In this document: one piece after another, positions 46,031-56,988 of the stretch | Layout: the number at the start of each line of letters is the position of its first letter | How positions within the stretch are numbered: position 1 is the stretch's first letter | NCBI GenBank assembly: GCA_964017045.1 | Contig: OZ024798.1 | Location: forward strand, 31,920,347-31,984,346 | DNA: 64,000 nt | Reading direction: 5' to 3' | Source of the DNA: Omphiscola glabra | Taxonomy: Eukaryota; Mollusca; Gastropoda; Lymnaeidae | Made by a program: the position numbers and the translations under genes | The notes under the pieces: generated by a model | The model's database searches: none | Seen by the model: only the letters and a program-made list of their open reading frames with translations | Told to the model about the DNA's origin: nothing

Positions 46031-46193
46031 TTGGGGTCGCACGACCCTTACCCAGGGGTCGCCTAAGACCACGTGAAAACCAATATGCTCTATAGTTATT
46101 AAGTATAAACGAAAATAATTTTGCGGCTGGGGTCGCCAAAACACGATGAAATATATTAAAGGGTCGCGACCATAGGAAGGTTGAGAACCACTG
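46031..46193 (-). mobile_element. SPIN-like hAT element, left-truncated copy (opposite orientation)
   Basis: Contains TTGGGGTCGCACGACCCTTA, CCCAGGGGTCGCCTAAGACC, ACGAAAATAATTTTGCGGCT, GGGGTCGCCA and the end AAGGTTGAGAACCACTG. These are the reverse of the interior phrases of the element at 34113-34300, but the terminal CAGTGGTTCTC at its left end is missing. Diverged and inactive. Confidence 0.75.
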
Positions 46194-46245
46194 TATTGAC
46201 GGTTGGTTTTCAAAATCTAGACAGCTTATTTTTGGAATGGCCACC

Positions 46246-46297
46246 CCCCTAACAATCAAATTGCCCCCCCCCCTAACAATCAAATTGCCCCCCCCCC
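46246..46297. repeat. Tandem C-run repeat x 2
   Basis: CCCCCCCTAACAATCAAATTG is repeated twice in tandem and followed by another C run. Confidence 0.85.
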
Positions 46298-46335
46298 GGC
46301 CTGTGGGGCGTGGGCCCCACTTTAGGAAACGGGGC

Positions 46336-46813
46336 TCGAAACCGTTTTTTTTAATATCAATTCAATAATGTTACTGCCGTGTTCACTGAAGCTTGTACGA
46401 ATGCCACTTTGCCCACTCCCCGAAGTTTCTTGAACTTCAAGTTTTCGAAGTGCAGACAAGTCTGGGGGGAAAAGAATGTGATATCTTCTAAAAGTTTTTT
46501 TTTCCATCACTTGAAGCAGATGATAAGCTCTGAACGTTGGGGAACTTTTTGAAATGTCAACGGTGTCACTTGGCATCCATGTCATAAGTGGCACACTTGT
46601 TGTCATCAGACATTGTCACAGCCCCCATAAGTATTCACCAACGTAACTAACAGAGGCGCGGGCATTATATTTTTGTGATACATACTTAAGCCTCGAAGGG
46701 CTTAGTTACGACAGAGAATGCCACAGGTATGATCATATAATCCGTTGATTAGCTGAATGTAATCCTTGGGTCGAAATCACGCCTTGTTTAAAACTTAAGA
46801 TAAAATGAATGTT
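46336..46813. other. Unannotated spacer
   Basis: The minus-strand 94-codon frame at 46606-46322 has no recognised domain (MTTSVPLMTWMPSD at its start). It may be part of a decayed element. Confidence 0.35.
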
Positions 46814-46940
46814 CAGTGGCGTAGCAAAGGGGCGGTCCAGCTAGGCGGCATTTAAGGTTCTGCATTTTTTTTTTTGTGTGGATGGGAGTGACGGAAAGTT
46901 TCCACCACCCCGAGCGGCACTAACTCTAGCTACGCCACTG
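46814..46940. mobile_element. hAT-type MITE with near-perfect target duplication (127 bp)
   Basis: Ends CAGTGGCGTAGC and GCTACGCCACTG are perfect inverted repeats. Flanking 8-mers TGAATGTT (46806-46813) and TGTATGTT (46941-46948) agree at seven of eight positions. The interior differs from the 175-bp family. Confidence 0.85.
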
Positions 46941-47067
46941 TGTATGTTTATATCGATGGATTCAGTAAAAAATGACAAGGTGGTAAATACCAATGCGGGG
47001 GTGGGGGTGGGGTGTTAATATCTCATTATACAAACAAAAACGGTGTGGTGGGCACTCGAATTGAAAA

Positions 47068-47237
47068 GTGGGCATCTTATCAGTGGTGCATCTTACCAGT
47101 GGGCATCTTTTCAGTGGGCATCTTATCAGAGGGCATCTTACCAGTGGGCACATTACCAGTGGGCATATTATCAGAGGCCATATTACCAGTGGGCATCTTA
47201 CCAGTGGGCATCTTATCCGTGGGCATCATTTCAGTTG
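47068..47237. repeat. Minisatellite, 15-bp unit x ~11
   Basis: GTGGGCATCTTACCA with variants (TTATCAGAG, TTTTCAGTG, ATTACCAGTG). The short frames (VGILPVGTLP and HLTSGHLIRG) are readings of the repeat. Confidence 0.9.
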
Positions 47238-47908
47238 TGTATCATTTGTGTGGTGACCGGTGGACAGAATGTAGGCAAGGTTGTGAGTCTGGCGTCTGGG
47301 TGTTGTGTACTCAAACAAGATGGGGCATTTCAGAATAGACAAGGGATCAGTCTAAAGCTGAACAATCTTGATTCATTTCTATTGCAAATGTGAGTGACGA
47401 GCCAACCGTTACACACGCACTCTTATTTTAAACTCTATCAAGGAATGCTAATCAGGTCTAAAGAATTTAAACAGACAGGTGTACACAAATAATAGCTTAC
47501 CAAGCTTGTAAGCTATTAATAAAAATATGAACTATGTATCGTATATATTTTCTGAAAATGCAACGTTTGAAGCTACTATTCTATTCTTAAATTTACACAC
47601 AGCTGTGTTGTCTTCTTCAAGCAGTTGAGATCATTCTACCAGAAACTTGACACACGTTTTGATAATACAACTCTAGTTGTGATACCAGCTTAATAAAATA
47701 TAATTGTATTTGTTTTTTTTTTTATTGAATTCCTTTACATACATATATATATATATATATATTAGATCAACACACGACCACTTTTTCGAGGCAAAAACAA
47801 CAAGAACCTTGTAAACAGTGTTTACGTACATCACTCTGGCATGGTGGACAACTAAGGGTTTTTCTAACCATTAGGGCTAGAGAACTACTCGATACAATGT
47901 AAGGGAGT
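47238..47908. other. Unannotated spacer with (AT)n
   Basis: The (AT)n run at 47743-47762 is the only feature. Confidence 0.5.
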
Positions 47909-48113
47909 CTCTCATAGGGAGTGTTGGACATGGGTCTCATAAGGAGTGTTGGACATGGGTTTCATAGAGAGTGTTGGACATGGGTCTCATAGAGAGTGTT
48001 GGACATGGGTTTCATAGAGAGTGTTGGACATGGGTTTCATAGAGAGTGTTGGACATGGGTCTCATAGGGAGTGTTGGACATGGGTCTCATAGAGAGTGTT
48101 GGATATGGGTCTC
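47909..48113. repeat. Minisatellite, 25-bp unit x ~8
   Basis: TCTCATAGAGAGTGTTGGAC plus ATGGG. Variants TTTCAT and AGGGAG are scattered. Confidence 0.93.
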
Positions 48114-50110
48114 AACGGACTTAACACTGCAGGAACACTGACATGTATATGAATTCGCGCGAGGACTTATTTCTATTTAATCTACCACGTCACGTGCACA
48201 TCAGTATGGACCTCCTCGAGGTCACGAGGGCCACACGATGAAAGGGTCACATACAAGAGTTGGAGATCAAACGCTCAGAATTGGCTTCAAGATTCCATTA
48301 TGGCCCTGGCAATATGAAGCGATCGAGAAGAAAATAGGGATATGGAAGGAGGAGTGATGGAAAAGCTTTGGGGTCCCTCCTTCTATCTCATTAGGTGGAT
48401 GACGGGAGATCATCACAGACCCAATACGGATTGGGATCAGAGGTGAATTTTTTTTATTTTTTTTTGGTGGGGGTGGGAGGGGGGGCTGGGGTGCCTTTAT
48501 TTTGTATAACCCCGGATCTCCCATTTAATACAGTAAATTCATAATTAGAAGGGCTCAAGGGAAAAATCAGTGATGTCAGGTTTTGAGAGTTTTGAGAAAA
48601 ATGATAATAAAGTTTGAAAATTCCTCATAAAAGTATCAAAATATTAAAATGTCTAAATATTTATTTATTGACTACGCTGCTTATTCAGTTGGACCTACGT
48701 GTCATATTATTTTAGTGAATGGAATGTAGCCACACGGGAGATAACTTGCACATTTCTAAAAATTGACAATCAGGAGTTACACATTTGATTCTGACAAGTG
48801 ATGTCACGTGGGGGTTTTCATTTTGTTCTTAGCCACAAGCTAAATTATATGTCAGTAATTTTTGTCAAATGGTGCACAAATTGTCCTCCCGGGTAACACA
48901 CATGTCCACGTCAAATCTCCAACCATTCACCCAACAACTTTATGAATGGCATCGGGACAAATAATGCGCACTGCTTTTTTTTTTTTTCAAGATTTTTTTA
49001 TTGACGTCACGGATATTATCACCGTTTGTTTCATATGCACCAACATTTATATGTATTGAAATCCGAACGTTTGAGAACCGCTTAAAATCTGCGTAGGCGT
49101 CGAGGATTAAACATTCACGAATGGGGAAGAGGGGGGGGGGAGAAAGGGGAGGGAGGGGAGGAGGGAGATATCGGTTTTCATAAAATGGCTGGAAGAGTAT
49201 CTCTGCGTTCAAGATATCTCGCCACAATTTGTTTCAGTGGGCGAGAGTTTAAGGCGAAAATGGTTTGGTATGGAGGGGAGGGGAAGGATTGGAGGGGGAG
49301 AATGGAGGGGAGGGGAAGGATGGAGGTGAAGGGAAGGATGGAGGGATGTCCTTAACGACGATTTGAATCCAAATGGGGTCCGTGATTGAAACCAGGGGAG
49401 GGCACGGGGCTGGAAAATAGGCTTTCTCTAACTAGGAACTTGTCGGTCCTACTCGGTCACAGAGGAAGGTATTGGAAGCAGGGACGCGAGGAAAGACTCG
49501 CCACTCTGTTGACTTAGTTATGAGTAAAGGGGATTGGCTTTGTGACGAGGGCCCCCCTCCCTCCCGTGCCTGGCTAAATGGATCACCCGATCCAATGTGG
49601 GGGGGGGGGCCCTTCCTGGTCCGGTTAATGGGATCAGCCGATGTAAAGTCTTAATCTGAAGAGCTTTTCAATGCCGGTAAGGGCCCGTCGCTCCTCGTCG
49701 TGGTCATCTCGGGGGTGAGAGTGGCAGCTTGAAATAGCTCCGATAGTCCGAGTGGATCATCTCTCTCATGAGGTGTCGTCAAAATATGTTAACGTCTTTA
49801 TCTCTCGTTATTAGCTGCTTCAGGATGGGGGCTGGGAAAGTGGAGGAATGGGGGAGGGAAGGGGCGTGAAAAGGGCAAATAAAATCACTTTCACCTGGGG
49901 ATGGAAGGACATCTTTGCCTCATATGAGTGGGGAAAGTCAACTTAGAAAATAGTCAAATGGGAATTTTTCATAATAAATTTGAATTTTTGAAATACTATA
50001 AGGGCCACCAGCAGTGTTCTTCATAGACCTATTTGTAACTCGCAAATGAATTGCTTTGACCTCTAATCCAACTGTATCTTGAGTGTGCTTCTTTTGAGTT
50101 TAAAGTTTTT
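48114..50110. other. Unannotated sequence with purine- and G-rich tracts
   Basis: G-rich stretches at 48465-48487, 49128-49170, 49270-49345 (GGAGGGGAGGGGAAGGATGG repeated about three times) and 49600-49612. The CpG-containing block 49350-49760 has no recognisable product. Confidence 0.45.
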
Positions 50111-50813
50111 ACAGTTTGAATCCACACCCTTTCCACAAACTCAACTTACATTTAGAATCCACACCCTTTCCACAAACTCAACTTACATTTAGAATCCACA
50201 CCCTTTCCACAAACTCAACTTACATTTAGAATCCACACCCTTTCCACAAACTCAACTTACAGTTTAAATCCACACCCTTTCCAAAAACTCAACTTACATT
50301 TAGAATCCACACCCTTTCCACAAACTCAACTTACATTTAGAATCCACACCCTTTTCACAAACTCAACTTACATTTAGAATCCACACCCTTTCCACAAACT
50401 CAACTTACATTTAAAATCCACACCCTTTCCACAAACTCAACTTACATTTAGAATCCACACCCTTTCCACAAACTCCACTTACAGTTTGAATCCACACCCT
50501 TTCCACAAACTCAACTTACAGTTAGAATGCACACCCTTTCCACAAACTCAACTTACAGTTAGAATCCACACCCTTTCCACATTATCAACTTACAGTTTGA
50601 ATCCACACCCTTTCCACAAACTCAACTTACAGTTAGAATCCACACCCTTTCCACAAACTCAACTTACAGTTTGAATCCACACCTTTTCCACAAACTTAAC
50701 TTACAGTTTGAATCCATACCCTTTCCACAAACTCAACTTACAGTTAGAATCCACACCCTGTCCACAAACTCCACTTACAGTTTGAATCCACACCCTGTCC
50801 ACAAACTCAACTT
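50111..50813. repeat. Minisatellite, 37-bp unit x 19
   Basis: 703 bp, 19 units of TTTAGAATCCACACCCTTTC followed by CACAAACTCAACTTACA. Left copies have ACATTTAGAA and right copies ACAGTTTGAA or ACAGTTAGAA, so the array has two homogenised sub-domains. Confidence 0.95.
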
Positions 50814-50918
50814 CTAATTATAAACAAAAGTGTTTTCCTTCTCGTCGTGTCTTACTTCTACACTTAGGAAAAACATTGTGTCGTAAAAACTGGTTTCCAA
50901 AAACTGGTTGCTCAATGA

Positions 50919-51096
50919 CACAATACAAGGTAGCATGCTACTACACAAGACAAGGTAGCATGCTACTACACAAGACAAGGTAGCATACTACTACACAATA
51001 CAAGGTAGCATGCTACTACACAATACAAGGTAGCATGGCTCTACACAATACAAGGTGGCATGCTACTACACTATACAAGGTAGCATGTTTTTCAAC
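50919..51096. repeat. Minisatellite, 25-bp unit x ~7
   Basis: ACAAGGTAGCATGCTACTAC plus ACAAG or ACAAT. The unit contains the palindrome GTAGCATGCTAC, so single strands could form small repeated hairpins. Confidence 0.92.
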
Positions 51097-51560
51097 TACA
51101 CTAGATTACACGAAACATGGCGAAAAAAAAACTGTGACGTATTTTGTGACGCAGCACAAGTTCTCTGTAGACTCCAGGAATTCTTCCACAAACTTTGCTC
51201 TCCTAGTTTTAGAACATTAACTTTATCGTTTTCTGAACATTTACTATTTATATAAAGGCTCCCCAAAACAAATATCTCATGAACCCCCCCTTGTTAGGTT
51301 TTATCTGGGTCTGCCCTTGTCTGCAATCGTTTTTGTCCCCAGCCATAACTGAAATAATGGCTCTTGTTATAAGTGCTTCTATTTCACGTTGCCAAACTTA
51401 ACACACAGAATTCGTTGGCCCCAGAGAAACCTAAAAGCAAACACACATAATAATTACTAGCAATATTCTATAACTAAAACCGTTTGCTGTTCAGTATTAC
51501 AAATGTTATTTTGTATGTATTTTCGATCACAGAACAGCTTGAGTGATTAAAACTATTACT
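51097..51560. other. Unannotated spacer
   Basis: No recognised features. Confidence 0.5.
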
Positions 51561-51924
51561 CAGGGGTTGGCAAACTACGGCCCGCGGGCCGCATTCGGCC
51601 CGGCTACTGATATTATGCGGCCCTCGAAGGAATTTAGAAAAACAAAAAATTACTTTGTTTATAAGTTATTTTGTTGAATTTTACAGAATTTCATGTACCG
51701 GTATAATTGTTTTAGCATTTTCGATCAACTTTGCTTCTAATTATATATTTTTTAAAAACGTCCTTGACTTTTGTCATGTAATACTCTAAAATGCGAATTT
51801 ACCGATTTTAATATAGAGAAATGTTTATCGACATGTAAAAAAATTGGACATAATATACATGGGGCCCACATTAGCTTTACATTTGTCAATGTGGCCCTCC
51901 GCACAAAAATTTTGCCCACCCCTA
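51561..51924 (+). mobile_element. hAT-like (Charlie/MER-type) non-autonomous element (~364 bp)
   Basis: Begins CAGGGGTTGGCAAACTACGG CCCGCGGGCC and ends TTTTGCCCACCCCTA, imperfect inverted ends of the CAGGGGT.GGCAAA type seen in hAT-Charlie-like elements. The interior is AT-rich without coding capacity. Target duplication is not clear (CTATTACT against TGTTACGT). A 14-bp AGTGATTAAAACTA occurs on both sides (51542 and 51937), the right one at the start of the neighbouring array. Confidence 0.75.
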
Positions 51925-51941
51925 TGTTACGTAATCAGTGA

Positions 51942-52184
51942 TTAAAACTAATTTGTTGTGTGAAAGTGTTAAAACTAATTTGTTGTGTGAAAGTGTTAAA
52001 ACTAATTTGTTGTGTGAAAGTGTTAAAACTAATTTGTTGTGTGAAAGTGTTAAAACTAATTTGTTGTGTGAAAGTGTTAAAACTAATTTGTTGTGTGAAA
52101 GTGTTAAAACTAATTTGTTGTGTGAAAGTGTTAAAACTAATTTGTTGTGTGAAAGTGTTAAAACTAATTTGTTGTGTGAAGGTG
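51942..52184. repeat. Near-perfect minisatellite, 27-bp unit x 9
   Basis: TTAAAACTAATTTGTTGTGT plus GAAAGTG, nine copies with one difference in the last (GAAGGTG). It starts about 17 bp from the end of the hAT-like element. Near identity indicates recent expansion. The 9-residue frames on both strands are artefacts. Confidence 0.95.
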
Positions 52185-52273
52185 TTATCAAAGATCAGGT
52201 GAATGAGAGGGAAAAGGGCAGCGTCATATGAACAACAATCTTTCTGGTGTGAATATACTAGAGATACTTGTCA

Positions 52274-52678
52274 TAAATCAAGCCATATAAGGACAGGTTC
52301 TCAGATCATAAACAAAGCCATATAGGACATGTTCTCAGATCATACGCCAAGCCATATAAGGACAGGTTCTCAGGTCATAAACTAAGCCATATAGGACATG
52401 TTCTCAGATCATAAGCCAAGCCATATAAGGACAGGTTCTCAGATCATAAACAAAGCCATATAAGACATGTTCTAAGATCATAAGCCAAGCCATATAGGAC
52501 ATGTTCTCAGATCATAAACCAAGCCATATAGGACATGTTCTCAGATCACAAACCAATCCATATAGGACATGTTCTCAGATCATAAGCCAAGCCATATAAG
52601 GACAGGTTCTCAGATCATAAACCAAGCCATATAGGACATGTTCTCAGATCATAAACCGAGCCATATAGGACATGTTCA
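52274..52678. repeat. Minisatellite, ~34-bp unit x ~12
   Basis: AAGCCATATAGGACATGTTC plus TCAGATCATAAACC. Two forms alternate in part (ATAAGGACAGG and ATAGGACATG), giving a tendency to a two-unit higher-order pattern in the left half. Confidence 0.93.
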
Positions 52679-52727
52679 GCTCCATCATTCTGATTAGTCC
52701 ACTGGCTGTAAACGTTACTTGACTTCA

Positions 52728-52858
52728 AACACAAGAGACGACCACAAACACAAGAGGCGACCACAAACACATAAGGATACCACAAACACAAGAGACTATA
52801 ACAAACACATAGGGGTACCACAAACACAAGAGGTTACCACAAACACAAGAGGCAACCA
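52728..52858. repeat. Minisatellite, ~19-20-bp unit x ~6.5
   Basis: ACAAACACAAGAGGCGACC with variants (ATAAGGATACC, GAGACTATA, ATAGGGGTACC). Confidence 0.87.
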
Positions 52859-52917
52859 TGTAATACACATCCAAATTCCAGTGAGACTTGAGTGGTATAA
52901 AAAAATTCAATTCACCA

Positions 52918-53228
52918 ATGGCTGTCACACGGGTAAAGCTTACATAATGGCTGTTACTTGTGTGAAATGTACACATTGGCTGTCACATGTGTCACATTGG
53001 CTGTCACATGTGTCACATTGGCTGTCACTTGTGTCAATTGGCTGTCACATGTGTCACATTGGCTGTCACATGTGTCAAGTGTGCTTAATGGCTGTCACGT
53101 GTGTGAAATGTACACATTGCCTGTCACATGGCTGTCACATGTGTCACATTGGCTGTCACGTGTGTCACATTGGTTATCACGTGTGTAAAGTGTGCTTAAT
53201 TGATGTTACGCGTGTGAAGTGCTCACGA
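52918..53228. repeat. Minisatellite, ~21-bp unit, irregular x ~14
   Basis: TTGGCTGTCACATGTGTCACA in the centre; longer copies with GTGAAATGTACA or AAGTGTGCTTA in a mixed order, so two unit types are interspersed. Confidence 0.9.
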
Positions 53229-53314
53229 TGTCTGCCACCCAAGGAAGAGTGAGTTGAATATTCTGTGCAGGTTTTCATTTTAGTGTCAAGGACGGCCAGG
53301 CATAATTGATAAAG

Positions 53315-53439
<125 letters not shown>

Positions 53440-53442
53440 AAA

Positions 53443-54058
53443 CAGAATAAAAGACGAGGCGTTGGCTGTTGTGAAGCGTTCATAGCAAGCCATTATGTAA
53501 GCCGTGCACCTTTTAAACACAATAATAAAGACGAGGGACTGGTTGTTGTGAAGCGTTCATAGCAAGCCATTGTGTAAGCCATGCACCTTTTAAACACAAT
53601 AATAAAGACGAGGGACTGGTTGTTTTGAAGCGTTCATAGCAAGCCATTGTGTAAGCCGTGCACCTTTTAAACACAATAATAAAGACGAGGGACTGGTTGT
53701 TGTGAAGCGTTCATAGCAAGCCATTGTGTAAGCCGTGCACCTTTTAAACACAATAATAAAGACGAGGGACTGGTTGTTGTGAAGCGTTCATAGCAAGCCA
53801 TTGTGTAAGCCGTGCACCTTTTAAACACAATAATAAAGACGAGGGACTGGTTGTTTTGAAGCGTTCATAGCAAGCCATTGTGTAAGCCGTGTACCTTTTA
53901 AACACAATAATAAAGACGAGGGACTGGTTGTTGTGAAGCGTTCATAGCAAGCCATTGTGTAAGCCGTGCACCTTTTAAACACAATAATAAAGACGAGGGA
54001 CTGGTTGTTGTGAAGCGTTCATAGCAAGCCATTGTGTAAGCCATGCACCTTTTAAACA
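53443..54058. repeat. Minisatellite, 77-bp unit x 8
   Basis: 616 bp equals eight 77-bp units, starting AATAATAAAGACGAGGGACT and ending GTGCACCTTTTAAACAC. The first copy, abutting the CA microsatellite, is the most different (GAATAAAAGACGAGGCGTTG). It is the longest unit in the window. Confidence 0.96.
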
Positions 54059-54181
54059 CGGTCAATTTTGTAATGAAACACGCGATGAAGATTACCACCC
54101 CTTCCCTCACCCCTTTAGGGTCATTAGTGAAAGCTGACTGTTATTTAAAGACAGGGTCTGATACAAGCCATGTTTCTATAC

Positions 54182-54506
54182 ACAGAGAACTGCACTGACC
54201 TATTTTATTTCAATGTTTCTATTGTCTATTATTGACAGAGAACCGTACTGACCTATTTTATTTCCATGTTTCTATTGACAGAGAAAGAGAACTGCACTGA
54301 CCTAGTTTATTTACGTGTTTCTATTGACAGAGAACTGCACTGACCTAGTTTATTTACGTGTTTCTATTGACAGAGAACTACACTGACCTAGTTTATTTAC
54401 GTGTTTCTATTGACAGAGAACTGCACTGACCTAGTTCATTTACGTGTTTCTATTGACAGAGAACTGCACTGACCTAGTTCATTTACGTGTTTCTATTGAC
54501 AGAGAA
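54182..54506. repeat. Minisatellite, 43-bp unit x ~7
   Basis: GACAGAGAACTGCACTGACC followed by TAGTTTATTTACGTGTTTCTATT. Left copies differ (TATTTTATTTCAATG) and right copies are homogeneous. Confidence 0.93.
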
Positions 54507-54668
54507 AGCTCATGAAACATTGATCCCTATATAACAAACAGAAGATATATAAACTTTAAAAAAAAAGTTGGTACAACAAAGTGGCTCTTTCATAAAGAAA
54601 GATTGCTAGCCTGCCAATTTGACTTTCTGAACAACATATTGATGGGAAAAATAATGCTTTAGGATTAG

Positions 54669-55029
54669 AAGAGAAATAAAAGAGAAATAAAGAGAAATAA
54701 AAGAGAAATAAAGAAAAAATAAAGAGAAATAAAGAGAAATAAAGAGAAATAAAGAGAATTAAAAGAGAAATAAAGAGAAATAAAGAGAAATAAAGAGAAA
54801 TAAAGAGAAATAAAAGAGAAATAAAGAGAAATAAAAGAGAAATAAAGAGAAATAAAGAGAAATAAAGAGAAATAAAGAGAAATAAAGAGAAATAAAGAGA
54901 AATAAAGAGAAATAAAAGAGAAATAAAGAGAAATAAAAGAGAAATAAAGATAAATAAAGAGAAATAAAGAGAAATAAAAGAGAAATAAAGAGAAATAAAA
55001 GAGAAATAAAGAGAAATAAAGAGAAATAA
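54669..55029. repeat. Short-unit tandem repeat, 10-11 bp (AGAGAAATAAA) x ~34
   Basis: 361 bp of AGAGAAATAA alternating with an extra A. The plus strand has no C, a strong strand asymmetry. Minus-strand frames (FSLFLFYFSL-type, 122 codons) are artefacts. Confidence 0.95.
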
Positions 55030-55193
55030 TCATAGTACTGGATAGAGAATGATTCTCACACGTCTAAACCGTACAAATTTTGCTGAAATATTTTCTATTG
55101 ATGTCAGTGAATGTTCCTGCATGTATGTACATTGTAAATGCTACAGTGGTCATAATTTATTCTAAAGGGACCAAATCGTTGATTCGACATGTT

Positions 55194-55433
55194 GGTGTCC
55201 GGTGTGGATAAGAGAAGGTGTCCAGTGTGGACAAGAGAAGGTGTCCAGTGTGGACAAGAGAAGGTGTACAGTGTGGACAAAAGAGGCCGTCCAGTGTGAA
55301 CAAGAGAAGGTGTCCAGTGTGGACAAAAGAAGGTGTCCAGTGTGGACAAGAGTAGCTGTCCAGTGTGAACAAGAACAGTTGCCCAGGGTGGACAAGAGAA
55401 GGTGTCCAGAGTGGACAAGAGAAGGTGTTCAGT
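55194..55433. repeat. Minisatellite, 23-bp unit x ~10
   Basis: GTGTCCAGTGTGGACAAGAG plus AAG. The unit contains the imperfect palindrome GTCCAGTGTGGAC, giving repeated hairpin potential. Confidence 0.93.
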
Positions 55434-55488
55434 ATGCGAGTCTTCTTCAGTGTTCCCCAGCGATGTGTCTTAACTACACGCACTAATG

Positions 55489-55612
55489 TCATCACCAAGT
55501 ACTTGATTACTAGTGCTATCACAAAGTACTTGATTACTGGTGCTATCACCAAGTACTTGATTACTGGTGCTATCACCAAGTACTTTATTGCTGGTGTTAT
55601 TATCAAGTAATT
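55489..55612. repeat. Minisatellite, 27-bp unit x ~4.5
   Basis: CACCAAGTACTTGATTACTG plus GTGCTAT, diverging at the right (TATCAAGTAATTGG). Confidence 0.9.
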
Positions 55613-56096
55613 GGTTGTTGACATTATTAATATGTACTCGAATACGGGGGATGGAGGGTGAGGAAAATTCGTGTTAGGGGCAGACAACTCTTGGGTGTGG
55701 GGATAAGGAAGGTGGGTCACGAAACGGCCCCACGACGAGTAGGGTGACACAACTCGTGGCTTGTTGCGCCCTTCACGTGCTGGAGTGTTGATTAATGTCC
55801 CCCCTGGGATCAGCATGACTGAGAGTGGTCAGTTGGAAGTTGACTGCAAGAGGTCGTCTGATCGAGATGCTCAGTAGCGTTACGGGGGAAAGAGGGGGGG
55901 GGAGGGGGGAAAGGGAGGGGGGAAAGGGAGGAAGGAGGGTGGGGGGTCTTAACACGGGGAAATGGCAGGGTAACGTGTGTGTGTGTGTGTATGTGCGTGT
56001 TTTTTGGGGGGTGGGGGTACTTTTTAAAAAAAGACTTAAAACATTATACTTTATTTTAAAGAGGAAGAAATTATGTGAATGATTTGACCGCCAGGT
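55613..56096. other. Unannotated spacer with purine-rich and (GT)n tracts
   Basis: GGGGGG-rich purine stretch at 55884-55945 and (GT)n at 55975-55990. No gene. Confidence 0.5.
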
Positions 56097-56452
56097 TTGT
56101 GGTTCAATGACAGTGGGGGGTGTTGTGGTTCAATGACAGTGGGGGGTGTTGTGGTTCAATGACAGTGGGGGTGTTGTGGTTCAATGACAGTGGGGGGTGT
56201 TGTGGTTCAATGACAGTGGGGGGTGTTGTGGTTCAATGACAGTGGGGGGTGTTGTGGTTCAATGACATTGGGGGTGTTGTGGTTCAGTGACAGTGGGGGG
56301 TGTTGTGGTTCAATGACATTGGGGGTGTTGTGGTTCAGTGACAGTGGGGGGTGTTGTGGTTCAATGACAGTGGGGGGGTTGTTGTGGTTTAATGACAGTG
56401 GGAGTGTTGTGGTTCAATGACAGTGGGGGGGGGGGGTGTTGTGGTTCATTGA
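56097..56452. repeat. Minisatellite, 26-bp unit x ~14
   Basis: GTGGTTCAATGACAGTGGGG plus GGTGTT; the G run varies from 5 to 12 bases between copies, a sign of slippage. A GGGGGG per copy gives quadruplex potential. Confidence 0.94.
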
Positions 56453-56493
56453 CAGTGTTGTAACCAAGGGTTCAATGAAATGTTTGAGTCATG

Positions 56494-56498
<5 letters not shown>

Positions 56499-56536
<38 letters not shown>
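56499..56536. repeat. (TA)n(GA)n compound microsatellite
   Basis: TATATATATATATA followed directly by GAGAGAGAGAGA. Confidence 0.95.
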
Positions 56537-56537
<1 letters not shown>

Positions 56538-56807
56538 AATAATATGAAGACGTATGAAAAACAAGATGGTAACAGAGCAGCAGGTGACCTTTGCTTAAGT
56601 TCTTTGAACACATTGGTTGCGAGTTTCATCTAATTTTCCAACATGCAGCGTAGTTGTTCATCTCCGCACAATTCCAGTTTTTTTCATGTGTGTGTGGTAC
56701 TTTCAAAAAAGAAATAAAAGCAATGAAGGGAAGCAACGAGACAAAACATATCTACTGATATTTTATGGATTACTTTATTGCCTTCTAAATTTTAGCTAAC
56801 ATATACA

Positions 56808-56980
56808 CAGTGGCGTAGCGAGCTTAACTCGCGCCCGGGGCACAATACCTTGTTAGCGCCCCCCAATACCTTTTTAGCGCCCCCCATTCGAAAACCATAC
56901 AATATTATAGTAAAATATACCATTTGGCGCCCCTTTGTGAGTAGCGCCCTGGGCATGATGCCCCCCTCACTACGCCACTG
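56808..56980 (-). mobile_element. hAT-type MITE, copy 2 (173 bp)
   Basis: Nearly identical, in reverse orientation, to 6549-6723: starts CAGTGGCGTAGCGAG and ends CTCACTACGCCACTG. Flanking 8-mers CATATACA (56800-56807) and AATATACA (56981-56988) match at seven of eight. High similarity between copies 50 kb apart suggests fairly recent activity of the family. Confidence 0.9.
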
Positions 56981-56988
56981 AATATACA

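Larger units (their letters stand above)
45879..46335. mobile_element. Degraded hAT-like element, possibly hosting a second one
   Basis: A hAT-like left end CAGTGTTTCTCAGCCTTTTT is at 45879, with CCATGCCCCACCAAAGCC following, and GTGGGGCGTGGGCCCCACTT AGG-type sequence at 46300-46330 could be the matching right side. In between lies the SPIN-related fragment 46031-46193. The nesting is inference; no target duplication is visible. Confidence 0.45.

Noticed and set aside
54665..55033. Phe/Leu/Ser-rich 122-codon minus-strand frame suggesting a transmembrane protein
   Set aside because: It is the antisense reading of a 10-11-bp A/G/T repeat.
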